A stretch of DNA of 64,000 nt from Hedera helix (lineage: Eukaryota > Streptophyta > Magnoliopsida > Apiales > Araliaceae): positions 47,075,953 through 47,139,952 of the forward strand of contig OX359276.1 in NCBI GenBank assembly GCA_947179155.2, given 5' to 3'. A program made the position numbers and the translations under genes. This document shows, piece by piece, positions 43,804-56,969 of the stretch; within the stretch, counting starts at the first letter, position 1, and the number at the start of each line of letters is the position of its first letter. The notes under the pieces were generated by a model that saw nothing but the letters and a program-made list of their open reading frames with translations, was not told the origin of the DNA and did no database searches.

Positions 43804-46800
43804 ATGGTATTGGATTTTTACGTTTTTGGTATTTTTTGAATTCAACTCTCATTTTCATGTTCATTTGCGGTATGTTAGCTTAATCTTTTGCTGTTTATGT
43901 TTAGTTATTTGAGGATTTTCTCAGTGTTATACATTCTATAATCTTACTTTTTATATGATCAATTTTCCCCCCCCCTTTAAACTTTTCTTTTTATATAGAT
44001 GCACATTTCAATTTGCCGTTTCGTGGAATCATTTTAGTCAAGAATCAAAATGTATGATTTGGTCAATTCAGCTTAAGTTATAGTTTAATTGACCAAGACT
44101 TCACTGGTTTTATTTATTGTCACTAGATATAATAACCCCTCTTTACCAAAGTTAATATCCCATTTGACTCTTTACCCATGTTAAGGTTTATAAACAACAC
44201 AATTTTTTCCAATGAAATTTTAATATTAAGTTTTAATACTGAATTTGTGATTTGGAAAATTTATGCTTTTATGTATTGATGAACCTTAACCTGTGATAAA
44301 ACTATAAAAGTCAAATTTAACTTTCATTTTGAGACGGTGAAAGTATAACATTTCTCTCTTTTGTCCATGCCAGCCGATATGCAATATAATTCAAATTTAA
44401 CTTCCATTTTAGGATGAAGAAAGTATAAAATTCCTCTTCTGTCCATTGCAGTACTGCTACCATTTTATATTCCTTTATTTGAAGACATTAGTTATTTATA
44501 TACTCAATTGCTGGCAATGTTGTAGTCATGGGAAAAATTGGCAAGGGCCAATGTGATTGCATTTATGCGTATGATGTTTACCATTGTTGGAAATTATGTT
44601 CATTAGTTTTCATGCCTTTTGTTACAGTTACAACTGCTTTATATTCAATTCTCTTAAATACATTATCTACCTTTTGACTGTAATTTGTTTGGAAAATTTC
44701 TGTTGTACTAGTAGAAAAATTAGTTCAACTCATATTCATATGTGCCCAAAAAAGTGAAAGAGACGATCAGATTTCTTGTTGAGGAAGTCTAGCTTGGGAA
44801 GCATATTTTGTTCATTAATTTATTGTCTCCCTGAATATTCTTAATTGTGCGGATGTTGCAACCTACAATAGTGTGGTCGTAAAGTCTTATAATTTGGACG
44901 TTTCATATAAATCTTTTTGGAAGCTGTTCATTGGTCACTACTAATAGTAGATCTTAAAGCAAATATGCTGAAATTCATTAATGAGAGGATTAATTTTCTT
45001 TGATAGAGCTCAAAATTGTACTCTACTACATGGTTTGTGTACACATTATGGTAGTCTCCTGGTTAGTAATAGTTTTCATCGACATGTACTAGCCATGGCG
45101 ATATTGATAGTCGCTATATGACTAATTTGGTGATATCCATTGAATCTTTTAGTTGGCTTTGGTGCTCTTTTTGTTTGCAGTGCAGTGAGGGACTCTGCCA
45201 TTGGCTTATAGAGCGCTTTTTCAATAGTGTTACACTATTACTGGATATGGAGAAAAGAGGAAAAATCTTAATTTTTTTCTGGGCATTGTGTGTAGTTAAT
45301 AAAATTGAAATTACTTAAATATGTCGATGCTTGTGTCTTGTAGGTTGCTTTGGTCAGCTTAGGAGTTGGATCTCTTGTCTGGGTGGAGGATCCTGATGAT
45401 GCTTGGATAGATGGAGAAATTGTTGGGGTAAATGGTGAAGCTATTAAGGTTCTTTGTACTTCAGGGAAGACGGTGAGAATTCTTTGATAGATATATTTAT
45501 TACCAGTTGATATATATACCTGCATCTATGATTATTGTCACATTGTCTAAATAATTTTCCATTTTGTTTAAGTTCTGTTCTTTTAAGTTTGTAATATGAT
45601 GACTTGACAATGAAACTAAATCAGGAATTTTCCCTAATCGCGGTCATACTAGTGTATATAATTCTTGACGTGTTAACTTATTTTGCTCACAACTGATTGA
45701 GGACATTTGTTCTTTTCTTGTTAAATTTTTGTTACAGGTTGTTGTTAAGTCATCCAATGTTTATCCTAAAGATGCTGAAGCACCGCCTTGCGGAGTGGAT
45801 GATATGACAAAGCTTGCTTATTTGCATGAACCAGGAGTTTTGAGTAATTTAAAATCTAGATATGATATCAATGAAATATATGTAAGTTCAGCATTTTTCT
45901 TTAACCCCATGGAGATTTTACTGAAGTATCCTTTCTGTCATTTAGATTACAACATTGATGTGTTTGAAGCTAATCAACTTAATGGTGCCCCAGACTTACA
46001 CAGGGAACATCTTAATTGCTGTAAACCCTTTCAGAAGATTACCTCATCTATATGATAGCCATATGATGGCACAATATAAAGGGGCAGCCTTTGGTGAACT
46101 GAGTCCCCACCCTTTTGCTGTTGCAGATGTAGCATACAGGTAGTTAATCACATTCGCATTATAAGTAGATGATAAAATACAACAATTTCTTATCACGTTG
46201 AACGAGACCATTTTTGTGATGCAGAGTTATGATTCATGAGGGAATAAGTCAGTCAATTTTGGTTAGTGGTGAGAGTGGGGCAGGTAAAACTGAAAGCACA
46301 AAATTGCTTATGCATTATCTTGCTTACATGGGAGGGAGAGCTGCAGCTGAGGGGAGGTCTGTTGAGCAAAAAGTCCTGGAGGTAAATAAATCTTTCTTTG
46401 TAGTTGTTTGAAAGCTGATAAGAGAAGTGGATAATCATGATACTGGATTTTGAATATTTTCCCTGGCTGTATATCACACATTTTTTCCGTGTTTCCGTTT
46501 TATGCAGTCAAATCCCGTTCTAGAAGCATTTGGAAATGCAAAGACTGTCAGAAACAATAACTCAAGGTAGGAAGATTTTATTTCATAATGAACACTTGTT
46601 TCAGTTGCGTAGAGTTTGTCATAGCGCCTGTTGGCTTGTCTCTGTCTTACCTTTATGTTGCAATGTTGCAGTCGTTTTGGTAAGTTCGTGGAGATTCAAT
46701 TTGACCAGAGGGGGAGGATTTCTGGAGCTGCTATCAGAACTTATTTGTTGGAAAGATCTCGTGTTTGTCAACTTTCTGATCCTGAGAGAAATTATCACTG

Positions 46801-49800
46801 TTTCTACATGCTTTGTGCTGCACCACAAGAGGTAATGGATATTCAATTCCTTCCCCTTGATTCCTTCCACTTATAAAATAATGCTGAATAGAGAAGATTT
46901 TAAATTTATTTACTTTTATGTGTCTTTGTATAAATTTGATTTATATTTAACTTAATGAGTTGAGCTACATTTATAGTTTTCTTTGTGGTACTAACATGCA
47001 TGTACAAAAAGTTTATGCCAAATTAATTTGTGACTTTGTTGTAGTATTTAATGCCATCTTTATATATTGTGTGATGACTTGCATAGATAATGTTTTCACT
47101 AAAAGGTCACAATCTTTTATTCGGTCAGGATCTTCAAAAGTACAAATTGGGAAATCCAAGAACATTTCATTATCTAAATCAATCAAATTGCTACAAAATA
47201 GATGGATTAGATGAATCCAAAGCATATGCTGCAACAAGAAGGGCAATGGATGTTGTTGGAATTAGTTTTGATGAGCAGGTATCTATAAATTTGTTTTTTC
47301 ATAGGGGAATAAGAAATTCTTCAAGCGTGAAGGCTCTGTAAAATTTGTTATTGTTAACTGTTGATTCTTTACCCAGGAAGCAATCTTCCAAGTTGTGGCT
47401 GCAATCCTCCATCTAGGGAACATTGAATTTGCAAAGGGAAAGGAAATAGATTCATCTGTTCCGAAAGATGAAAAATCTTGGTTCCATCTAAGAACTGCGG
47501 CTGAGTTGTTCATGTAAATAATCAATTTGCTTAGCACATGTAACACAATTTATTCTCAAATATCTGTACTTGAATGTAACTTTAGAGAAGGAAATGTGAA
47601 CTTTCAATTTTTGAAGTGTTGTTTAGGTGTGATGCAAAGGCTTTAGAGGATTCCCTCTGCAAACGTGTAATTGTTACCCGTGATGAAACCATCACCAAAT
47701 GGCTGGATCCAGAATCTGCAGTTACCAGTAGAGATGCATTGGCAAAAACTGTGTACTCACTGTTATTTGACTGGTGAGCTTTATTTTCATGCTTTGCGGA
47801 GTTGTGCCCAACGCTGACTATTTAACCTATATTTTTCTTAGTCCTTCCTACCTTCATTAGTATGACTTAGTGAGGGATGTTATGTTTTGAGTACTAGTGT
47901 GCCACACTGATGGTGTAACATAAATTTTGCTTAGTCTTTTGTATATTATTTATTTTGAAACATAAACTTGGTTTTTAATGTTCGTGTGCATATCTTTTCA
48001 GGCTTGTGTATAAGATTAACAGTTCAATTGGTCAAGATCTGGACTCAAAATTCTTAATTGGGGTGCTTGATATTTATGGATTTGAGAGTTTCAAGACAAA
48101 CAGGTGCTTCACTGGTACGCCTTTTGTTTTCATGATCGCACGATCGGAGTTCTTGCAGTAAACTGCAAAAGATTATTCATGTCGTAGTGGCATCAAGGGA
48201 TCTTATTATTATACCTACTTTTTATTTTCTCCTTTATGCATTGTCTTATCTACCTCCTACCCATGTGATAGCTAGGACAGCATGTCAAATATTGTATGAA
48301 TAATTTTGTCTTCGATATGTCTGCATTTGCCACTCCCTTTTATTTCTTGTGCTTAATCTTCAAGTTCGGTGTAATGCGCTATGTGGCAATGTTCCTATTC
48401 AATATGTTCTTTTCCTCTGCTACATAGCTGTTCTCCAATTTTGGTCATTTAGGTTAATTCCATTGTCACTCTCTATGGTTTGCTTGCTTGTCCTGTTTCA
48501 TAATCTGGTGTTAATGATTAAGTGGCACTATCATCTTCCAATGGACGGTCAATTTCTGCATATTCGTTGCAGATAGACGATGTTTTTGTTACAATTTTTA
48601 GAAGCCAAAGAATCTGCAATAATTTATTTAACATTAACCAACCCGTGCAAAAACTTTTAAAATCTTCAATCTCACAATGTTGTGGCATTCAGTGTTCAAT
48701 CAAACCATTGTGGATGTTTCAACTCTACATTGAACTTGTTAACTTGGAGATCTTTAATTCATTGACATTTTATTTATCTATTGGAACCATGTATTTAAGA
48801 TGCCAAATATTTGAACCATCATGCTGTCCTAGTTTGGGAATTGGGATGTGATTAAGGACCATGCTACTGCCTATTTAATCATGTATTAATTTTTCGAGGG
48901 CCTAGGTATGATTTCCAGGGGAGCAATGTTCCATCACATGTGATACATCTTGTTGAATACTTGAATCTACAATGATAGTACAGAATGTTCTATTATTAGT
49001 AATTAAAGATATTGGTCATAGTAGCGATGATTATTTGCTGATAACTGATATTAGATTACTTCATCTGATTCCACCCGTGTTGATTTGTGCAGCTTTGAGC
49101 AATTTTGTATCAATTTGACAAATGAGAAACTTCAACAGCACTTCAATCAGGTTTTTTGTGAAAGGCATTTACTTTCTCTTTTTACCCTTGGAATCCCTTC
49201 AATTAATTATATGATTCAGCTTTATGATACCTGATTGTTTGACAGCATGTGTTTAAAATGGAGCAAGAAGAATATACGAAAGAAGAAATCAATTGGAGCT
49301 ACATTGAATTCATTGATAATCAAGATATTTTAGATCTCATTGAAAAGGTTTGTTGTTGATTTTACTTCTAAACCATTTTGTCTTTCTGAAGTGACCGTAT
49401 TCACTTTTACTGTTCTTCTAGTTTATCTGCTCAGAGAGAAGTAGACCATTGCCCACTTTAATGTGGAGTATCAAATTTCTGTAGCTTCATTTTTTTGCTT
49501 CTGTTATTTTACATATTTTAGTCATTAATTCATTTTATGCAGATCATGCATTCAGTATTAGCTTTTGGGTTAGATCTGCTCATTGATGTTGACATATATG
49601 GCCATTCATTAATAGCTAGACTCTACTCTTTGTTCTTACTTCTTCCTCCTTCAAATACACACACACACACACACTTTTAAATCCAAAAAGAAGTATTTAT
49701 TGAGGATTTTTGACTTCCAAGATTAGCGTGTGAATTTTTTTTGTTGCGTGTGGTTCATGTGAAAAACTTCTATTTTTTTTTTGTGCGTGTGTTTGAAGGT

Positions 49801-52800
49801 GGGTGATGTGGGCTAATCTTTTTAAATATCATGTACATCCTGGTTTCCTTGATCTATGTAAGTTAGCAAAATTATCAACGAGGCAGGACCTATTGATGCG
49901 ATCTTCTATCATTCATTCCTACTTTCTAATGAATCCTTTTTTACTTTTAGAAACCGGGCGGCATTATAGCTCTTCTGGATGAAGCTTGGTAAGTATATAC
50001 TGCAAAGTTGTTCTGCTGTAAGCTTTTCCTATTAATCTAGATAGACCTGTAATTTAACACTCTTCAGCTCATCTAGTTTGTATTTATGATATGATATGAT
50101 GGTTTTGACACTTAAATCGTGTTCCTTAGTATGTTCCCAAGATCAACATATGAAACGTTTGCCCAAAAGCTGTACCAAACTTTTAAGAACCATAAACGTT
50201 TCAGCAAGCCAAAACTCTCTCTTTCCGACTTCACTATTGGTCATTATGCTGGCGACGTAAGTTTCTGTTTGCTGTATTATTCTGTATGTGGTGCACATTC
50301 AGAACCTAGAATGGGAAACTGAGGAAGTGAGGAAATTACCACTAATCAATTTCTTTTACATTTCAGGTCACTTATCAAACCAACCTGTTTTTGGACAAAA
50401 ACAAAGATTATGTTGTTGCTGAACATCAAACACTCCTAAATGCTTCCACATGTTCCTTTGTGTCAAGTTTGTTTCCACCATCTGAGGACTCCTCGAAATC
50501 CTCAAAGTTCTCCTCAATAGGCTCACGTTTTAAAGTATGATACTGATCTCTCTCTCTCTCTCTCTCTCTCCATATTCTTCTTTCAAACAGTGTCTTAAAC
50601 AATAAAATTTCCTTTTGTACTTTCAGCAACAATTGCAATCTCTGCTTGAAACTCTCAGTGCAACTGAGCCTCATTACATTCGCTGTGTAAAGCCTAATAA
50701 TCTTCTTAAGCCAGCTATATTTGAGACTAATAATGTTCTGCAACAACTACGGTGTGGGGTAAGGATATAGATCCTGTTTGTAATTTTTTGATGTATTTTT
50801 ATTTTATTTTATTGGAGCTGGAAATGGAACCATTTATTTATTGTCCAAACATATTATATTATGTCTGCCATCAGGGAGTTATGGAGGCTATCAGAATAAG
50901 TTGTGCCGGATATCCTACTAGAAAACCTTTCTATGAATTTGTAGACCGATTTGGCATCCTTGCTCCTGATGTTTTAAATGGCTGGTATGTAATTGTTTTT
51001 GGTTAGCTCATACATGTTTACAATACCACTAATGATCCTGACTTGTTCTTGGTGTAAAAACTGCAAAAGTATGGATGAGGTTAATGCATGCAAGAGGCTT
51101 CTGGAGAAAGTGGGACTTGAAGGCTATCAGGTAATTAGAGTAACAGTTTTCAAACCTGTTTCTATGAACTTGTGGGCTAATCACATGCATTTAAGATTAC
51201 TCTCACAATGGTTGATCTTTGTTAAATGCTCATGTGCCTAATACCTGTTTTCTAGCTGATTCTGCTAAACACAAGAATACTGATTAGGTTTGTTCACACA
51301 GATTGGTAAGACAAAGGTATTTCTAAGGGCCGGTCAGATGGCGGAGCTGGATTCTCGTAGGACTGAGGTCTTAGGAAGATCAGCAAGCATTATCCAGAGG
51401 AAAATCCGTACTTATATGGCTCGAAAAAGTTTTGTTTTGTTGCGTCAGTCTGTTTTACAGATTCAATCTGTATGCAGAGGTACTTAATTGTATTAGACAT
51501 GCACGTCCTATTAACACATTGCAATCATGCATAACTCCTCGGTAATTTTCTCTCCGCTGCTTTCAGGACAACTTGCTCGGCAAGTATATGGCAGCATGCG
51601 AAGAGAAGCTTCTTGTCTAAGAATTCAGCGAGATTTACGCATGCATCTTGCTAGGAAAGCTTACAATGAATTGTGCTGCTCTGCTGTCTCTATTCAGACA
51701 GGTATGCGCGGGATGACTGCACGTAGTGAGCTTCGATTCAAGAGACGGACACAAGCAGTAATTGTTATTCAGGTAAAATTATTTTTTCCAATACCTGAAT
51801 TATGTAATAATTAGGAAGCTCTTCAGTAATGCTAATACTGAATTGAAGGTGGTTCTTGTTTTCTCAATGCTAATACTGGATTTATACCTAGTCAATACGT
51901 CGTATAAATATTTGTTTAAGAAACTCATGCTTTGATTTCCTAGCTAATGCTGAATCTTTTAATTTGAGTTGTAACGACTTTAATTCTTTTCTCCAGAGCC
52001 ATTACTGTAAATTCTTGGCGCGACTGCACTATTTGGAGATGAAGAAAGCTGCACTTACCACTCAATGTGCATGGAGAGGAAAAGTTGCTCGTAAAGAACT
52101 GCGGAAGCTTAAGATGGTGATTTATTTAGTTCCTCCTGCCCTTGCCTCTTTTTTAATTTTTCCCTTGTTTTGTCTTCTCTTTCCCTCGCCCAAATTGCCA
52201 CACTTGAAAGTTTATCATACAGCTCTGTATCGGCGAAACTATACCATTTCTCTACATTTTGGCTTTATAATGGAAGTATAAATATATGATTATGAAAAAG
52301 AATAATGATATTTTTGTTCTTGTAATTCTTGTTATAAAGCCAGTGTTTAGAATTCAAATTTAATTCTGTCCAATAGTGCTAGGGATCAAGCTGCATACAA
52401 GGTAAGTGGGCCATTGGCCATATTTTAAAGTATTGTAGTTGGCTTCCTTGGATAATATATTTTTCTAAATCCCTCTTCTCCAAAACCAAGTCAAAGAATT
52501 AAAACAGAAAGAATCTAAGTAAGATAAAACAAAAACACATAAAGGTAGTGAATGTTCTTACAGGTATAGTAACTCTATCGTTTACCAAAAGCAGGCAAAC
52601 CCCAATGTACACTACACCTGCTTAATTACTTGGCTACCGCTTACACCAAATTTCCTTATGAATTTGTTTATTCTTTAAGATACTTGTTCAAATGCTTTAT
52701 GGGAAATTTGAATTTACAAAAACTCATAAGAAGCAGGGCTGATATTCTCCTATTGGGAGATTGAATCTTCTCTACTGCTATTTTGTTTCTCAAGTATGTC

Positions 52801-55800
52801 CATATATTGCATTTTGTTAGTAAATATTCGAGATTTTATTTCTTTCTGGTTTCTATTACAGGCTGCAAAGGAAACTGGTGCTCTACAAGCTGCCAAGAAT
52901 AAATTAGAGAAGCAAGTTGAGGAACTGACTTGGCGGCTACAGCTGGAGAAACGCATGAGGGTAAGCTTATCTGATGTCCTTATTGTTTAACAAGTATCTG
53001 GAACTGTTTCGTAAACGATAGGTCAAGTATCCAAGTCCTTATGTTCCTTGATAAAAAAGTCCAAGTTCTACTGTTGGACTTAATTGCATTATGTTTGGTT
53101 ATATGGTGAACTCCTTATATTTCATGAAAGGCAGGATAAGTATCCAAGTTCTTCCATTACGTAAACAAAAAAGAAGTATCCAAGTTCTATTGTTGGACTT
53201 AATGGCATGATGTTTGATATTCGTGTATATGAATTTTTTTGTTTTGGCTTAATGTTATTGAATCATATTAGGAAATTTATAACCATGTCTGAAAGAATAC
53301 AGGAGAAGAGATACTTGCATTTGCATATAAAGTTTGGAGGAAAGATAAAACAGAAAGGTGTTGGATGAGTGAAATTTGCGGTTTCTATATAATGATCCTG
53401 GTGATTTAAGGAAGTCCATTAACTTCTTTGATTGGTGAAGTTAATTTTTTCTTTCAGTCACTGGCATTGTTATGAAGTTGGAAGCCAGTGATCTGAAGAC
53501 GCAAAATATTAAAAAGTTTATTCCATAATATGCTTCTTTTAGTATTTGTTCCCTGTGGTCTCTATTGTACTTCTTATTGTTTCTCGTCCCTTTATTATAC
53601 AATTACATTCTCCTTTTCAGGCTGACCTGGAAGAAGCAAAAACACAGGAAAATGCTAAATTACAATCTGCTTTGGAAGATATGCAACTTCAGTTCAAGGA
53701 AACTAAAGAAATGCTTACTAAGGAATGTGAGGCTGCCAAAAAGGTAGCAGAGAAAGTTCCTGTCATAAAGGAAGTCTCTGTTGTTGATCATGGGATGATG
53801 GATAGGCTTGCTGCTGAAAATGAGAAACTTAAGGTGAGGAAACTGATATCTCGGGTTGCAGTCATGATCTACTCATTAAAAGCATTTAAAGAAAGATTCC
53901 TTGAATTTGTGCATTTCAAGCATCTTCTTGGATGTGTACTTCTGTTTGACTACGCATTTCCTTGTAAATAATTGCAGACTTTGGTTAGCTCTCTTGAAAT
54001 GAAAATTGGTGAAACAGAGAAAAAATATGAAGAGACAAACAAACTTAGTGAGGAGAGGCTGAAGCAAGCCTTGGAGGCAGAGTCCAAGATAATTCAGTTA
54101 AAGACCGCTATGCAAAGGTTGGGCAGAAAAGGACTCATATTTAATTTTGAACATTCAATAGATTATTGGTAGTTATTGTTGTTTTATTATTTACAGAGTT
54201 GAAGAGAAAGTGTTTGACATGAAATCTGAGAACCAAATCCTCCGGCAGCAAGCTTTGTTAGCTCCATCTGTTAAAAGGGTGTTAGAATATCCACCAACTC
54301 CAGAAACTAAGGTGAACATCTGTTGTTAAAAAAAACAGTATTTTTTTTTTACCATCAGATATGATCTGATCTTCTGATTCAACTATTATGCAGATTTTAG
54401 AGAATGGTCACCATGTGAACGAAGAGAGTAGAACCAATGTAAATATAATAGTATATTATCATAAATCACCTTTGCACATTTTTTTAAGGTGTCTTACTAG
54501 TATGTACTTCTACATATGTTAATGGAAACATTTTTACTGCAGGAATCACAAAGCAGCACACCAGCTAAGAATTTTGGGACTGAATCTGATAGAACCCTTA
54601 AGAGACCCCCTTTTGATCGCCAGCATGTATGTGCTAACAGAGATGCAATTATCTTATTCAATTTCATGTTGCTTCCAAATGACTTACTGTAAAAAATTGG
54701 TGCAGGAGAATGTTGATGCTCTTATTGACTGTGTTATGAAAGACATTGGGTTCAGTCAAGGTAAACCTGTTGCAGCCTTTACGATTTACAAATGTCTTCT
54801 CCACTGGAAGTCTTTTGAAACTGAAAAGACTAGTGTGTTTGATCGTCTCATTCAGATGATTGGTTCAGCAATAGAGGTGATTAGATTGCATTATCCGAAG
54901 TCATTACTTGCATCTTTATGATAATTTGAATTACATGACAGATGTTTTATTGTTTTATTTAGTATCCACGTTACCTTTTGGCTGTGGAAGATGATAATAT
55001 GGGTCGCTATTTTGCTCTCAGATATATTGGAGAATTAGATACGGGTTTGAATTATCTGCTTGTATTGATTTATTTAATTTGCGTGGGAAAATATGGACTT
55101 AGTGGCCTTTCATAGCTTTGCAGTTATACTTGGATTAACTTGACTTTTGATATTTGTCATTCTCATCCCGTGTCGAGCATGATACCAAACTATCGGACGT
55201 TTCCAATTTATTAATAGTCATGAAACACATTAGAATAAGGACCGGATTGCATATACAAAAAGGTGGTTACTTTTGGAGTTAGATGATCACTAATTAAGAT
55301 GCCTCAAAGAACTGAGAACGATGTTTGTGCTAATAACCAAATTATGAGTCTTTGAGATGAGTAGACCAAGGTAAATCACCCTGGACTTTATGGCACAAGT
55401 GTCCATAAGTTCTATACAAGTCTGGATCAAACTTAATTGTTTTTTATTTTTGGATAAATTAAACCTTTATTAATGGATGCAAGTTAATTCTATCATTCCG
55501 AGAAGGTGGAAAGTACTGTGTTGAAGTGGCATACGTTTTTCCCTTCCGTCTAATTAAAAAAAATATTCATCATCAGGTTTGCACCTCTTTTCCACAGAAA
55601 GGACCATCTCTCGTGCTGGAGACCAGCTCAGAACAATCTGTCAGTGTCTTTGAAGCCTTGAGCACCTAAAATTAAATTACCTTTCGCCATTGCTTTATTT
55701 GACCAGTGACTAAATAATGCAGAAAAGGGGTGTTCAAAAAAATCGGTCCAACCTTTTTTTTTGTATATACCGAACCGGACAGTTTGGTACAAATAGTGAT

Positions 55801-56895
55801 CGGTCCGGTATACTGGTACAACTGGTTCGGTACCGGTCCGGATATTTGATGGTCTTGTATATCCCGGACCGTACCAGTTATCATATTTTTTAAAATTATT
55901 ATTATTATTATTAATAAATAATAAAAAATAATAATAAAAATTTTCGATACAAACCTGGTAAACCAGTATCAGTATCGAGTTTTGAATAAATTCGGTACCG
56001 GTTCGGTCCGGTCCGGTCCTGTACAGTTTTAATCGAATGAACACCCTTATGCAGAACTGGAGCACCCTAGATAATTGCCACAACTACCTTCAAATTTCAA
56101 GGATATGTCTTACGTATTTTGAAGTAAAAAATAAACAAGTTGCAGATGTGATTTGACAACAACTTGAAAGGAGTGGTTACGTTGAAGCAATTTGATGGTT
56201 AGTTTTCCAGGTGGTTGGGTGCAGTATCATCTGGCAGGGCACTGTTCTCGCTTTCTCTTCATCTAGCTCATAATCCTGTGCGAAGTACGGATTTTGTTAT
56301 AAAGTTATTGTATTATTTATATTTTTTTTGTATTATACTATACTAATATATTAATTATATTAATAATAGATTAATATGTGTACGATAATTTTTATATAAA
56401 AAAAATATTTCCTTCTAAAATATATTATTTAACTAATAATGTATAACCAATTATTGATGAAAAATTAAATAAATTTAAAAATCAGCAATAATAATTCATC
56501 TATTTATATAATATAAATGATAGTATTCATCTTTAATTAATGATGTTTTTGTTTACATATTCATATATTCATGTATTTATGTAATAATAAAATCTTATTT
56601 AAAATCAAATAGTTATCTTATATAATTTAATGATAAAATTAACAATATATAATTAAATATTATTGTATCAAGAATATGATTTTTTAAAAAGCACTAAGTA
56701 AGTTGAAAAATGTATGAGAATAAGAGATACTGGTAAGGAAATAATTATATGATGGTAAGCATGCTGATAAAAATATTTTGAAATCAAATGAAAGACGAAA
56801 AAATAGTTTCTTTTCTTAAGTTTTAGATTTCTATTCATAAATTTTAAAGTTGAAAGACCATTCCTAAATTTTAGGATTAAGAGACCATTTTGTGC

Positions 56896-56969
<74 letters not shown>

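Noticed and set aside
55628..56083. 151-codon minus-strand frame rich in RTGP motifs
   Set aside because: Produced by the CGGTCCGG motifs of the hAT-like MITE.
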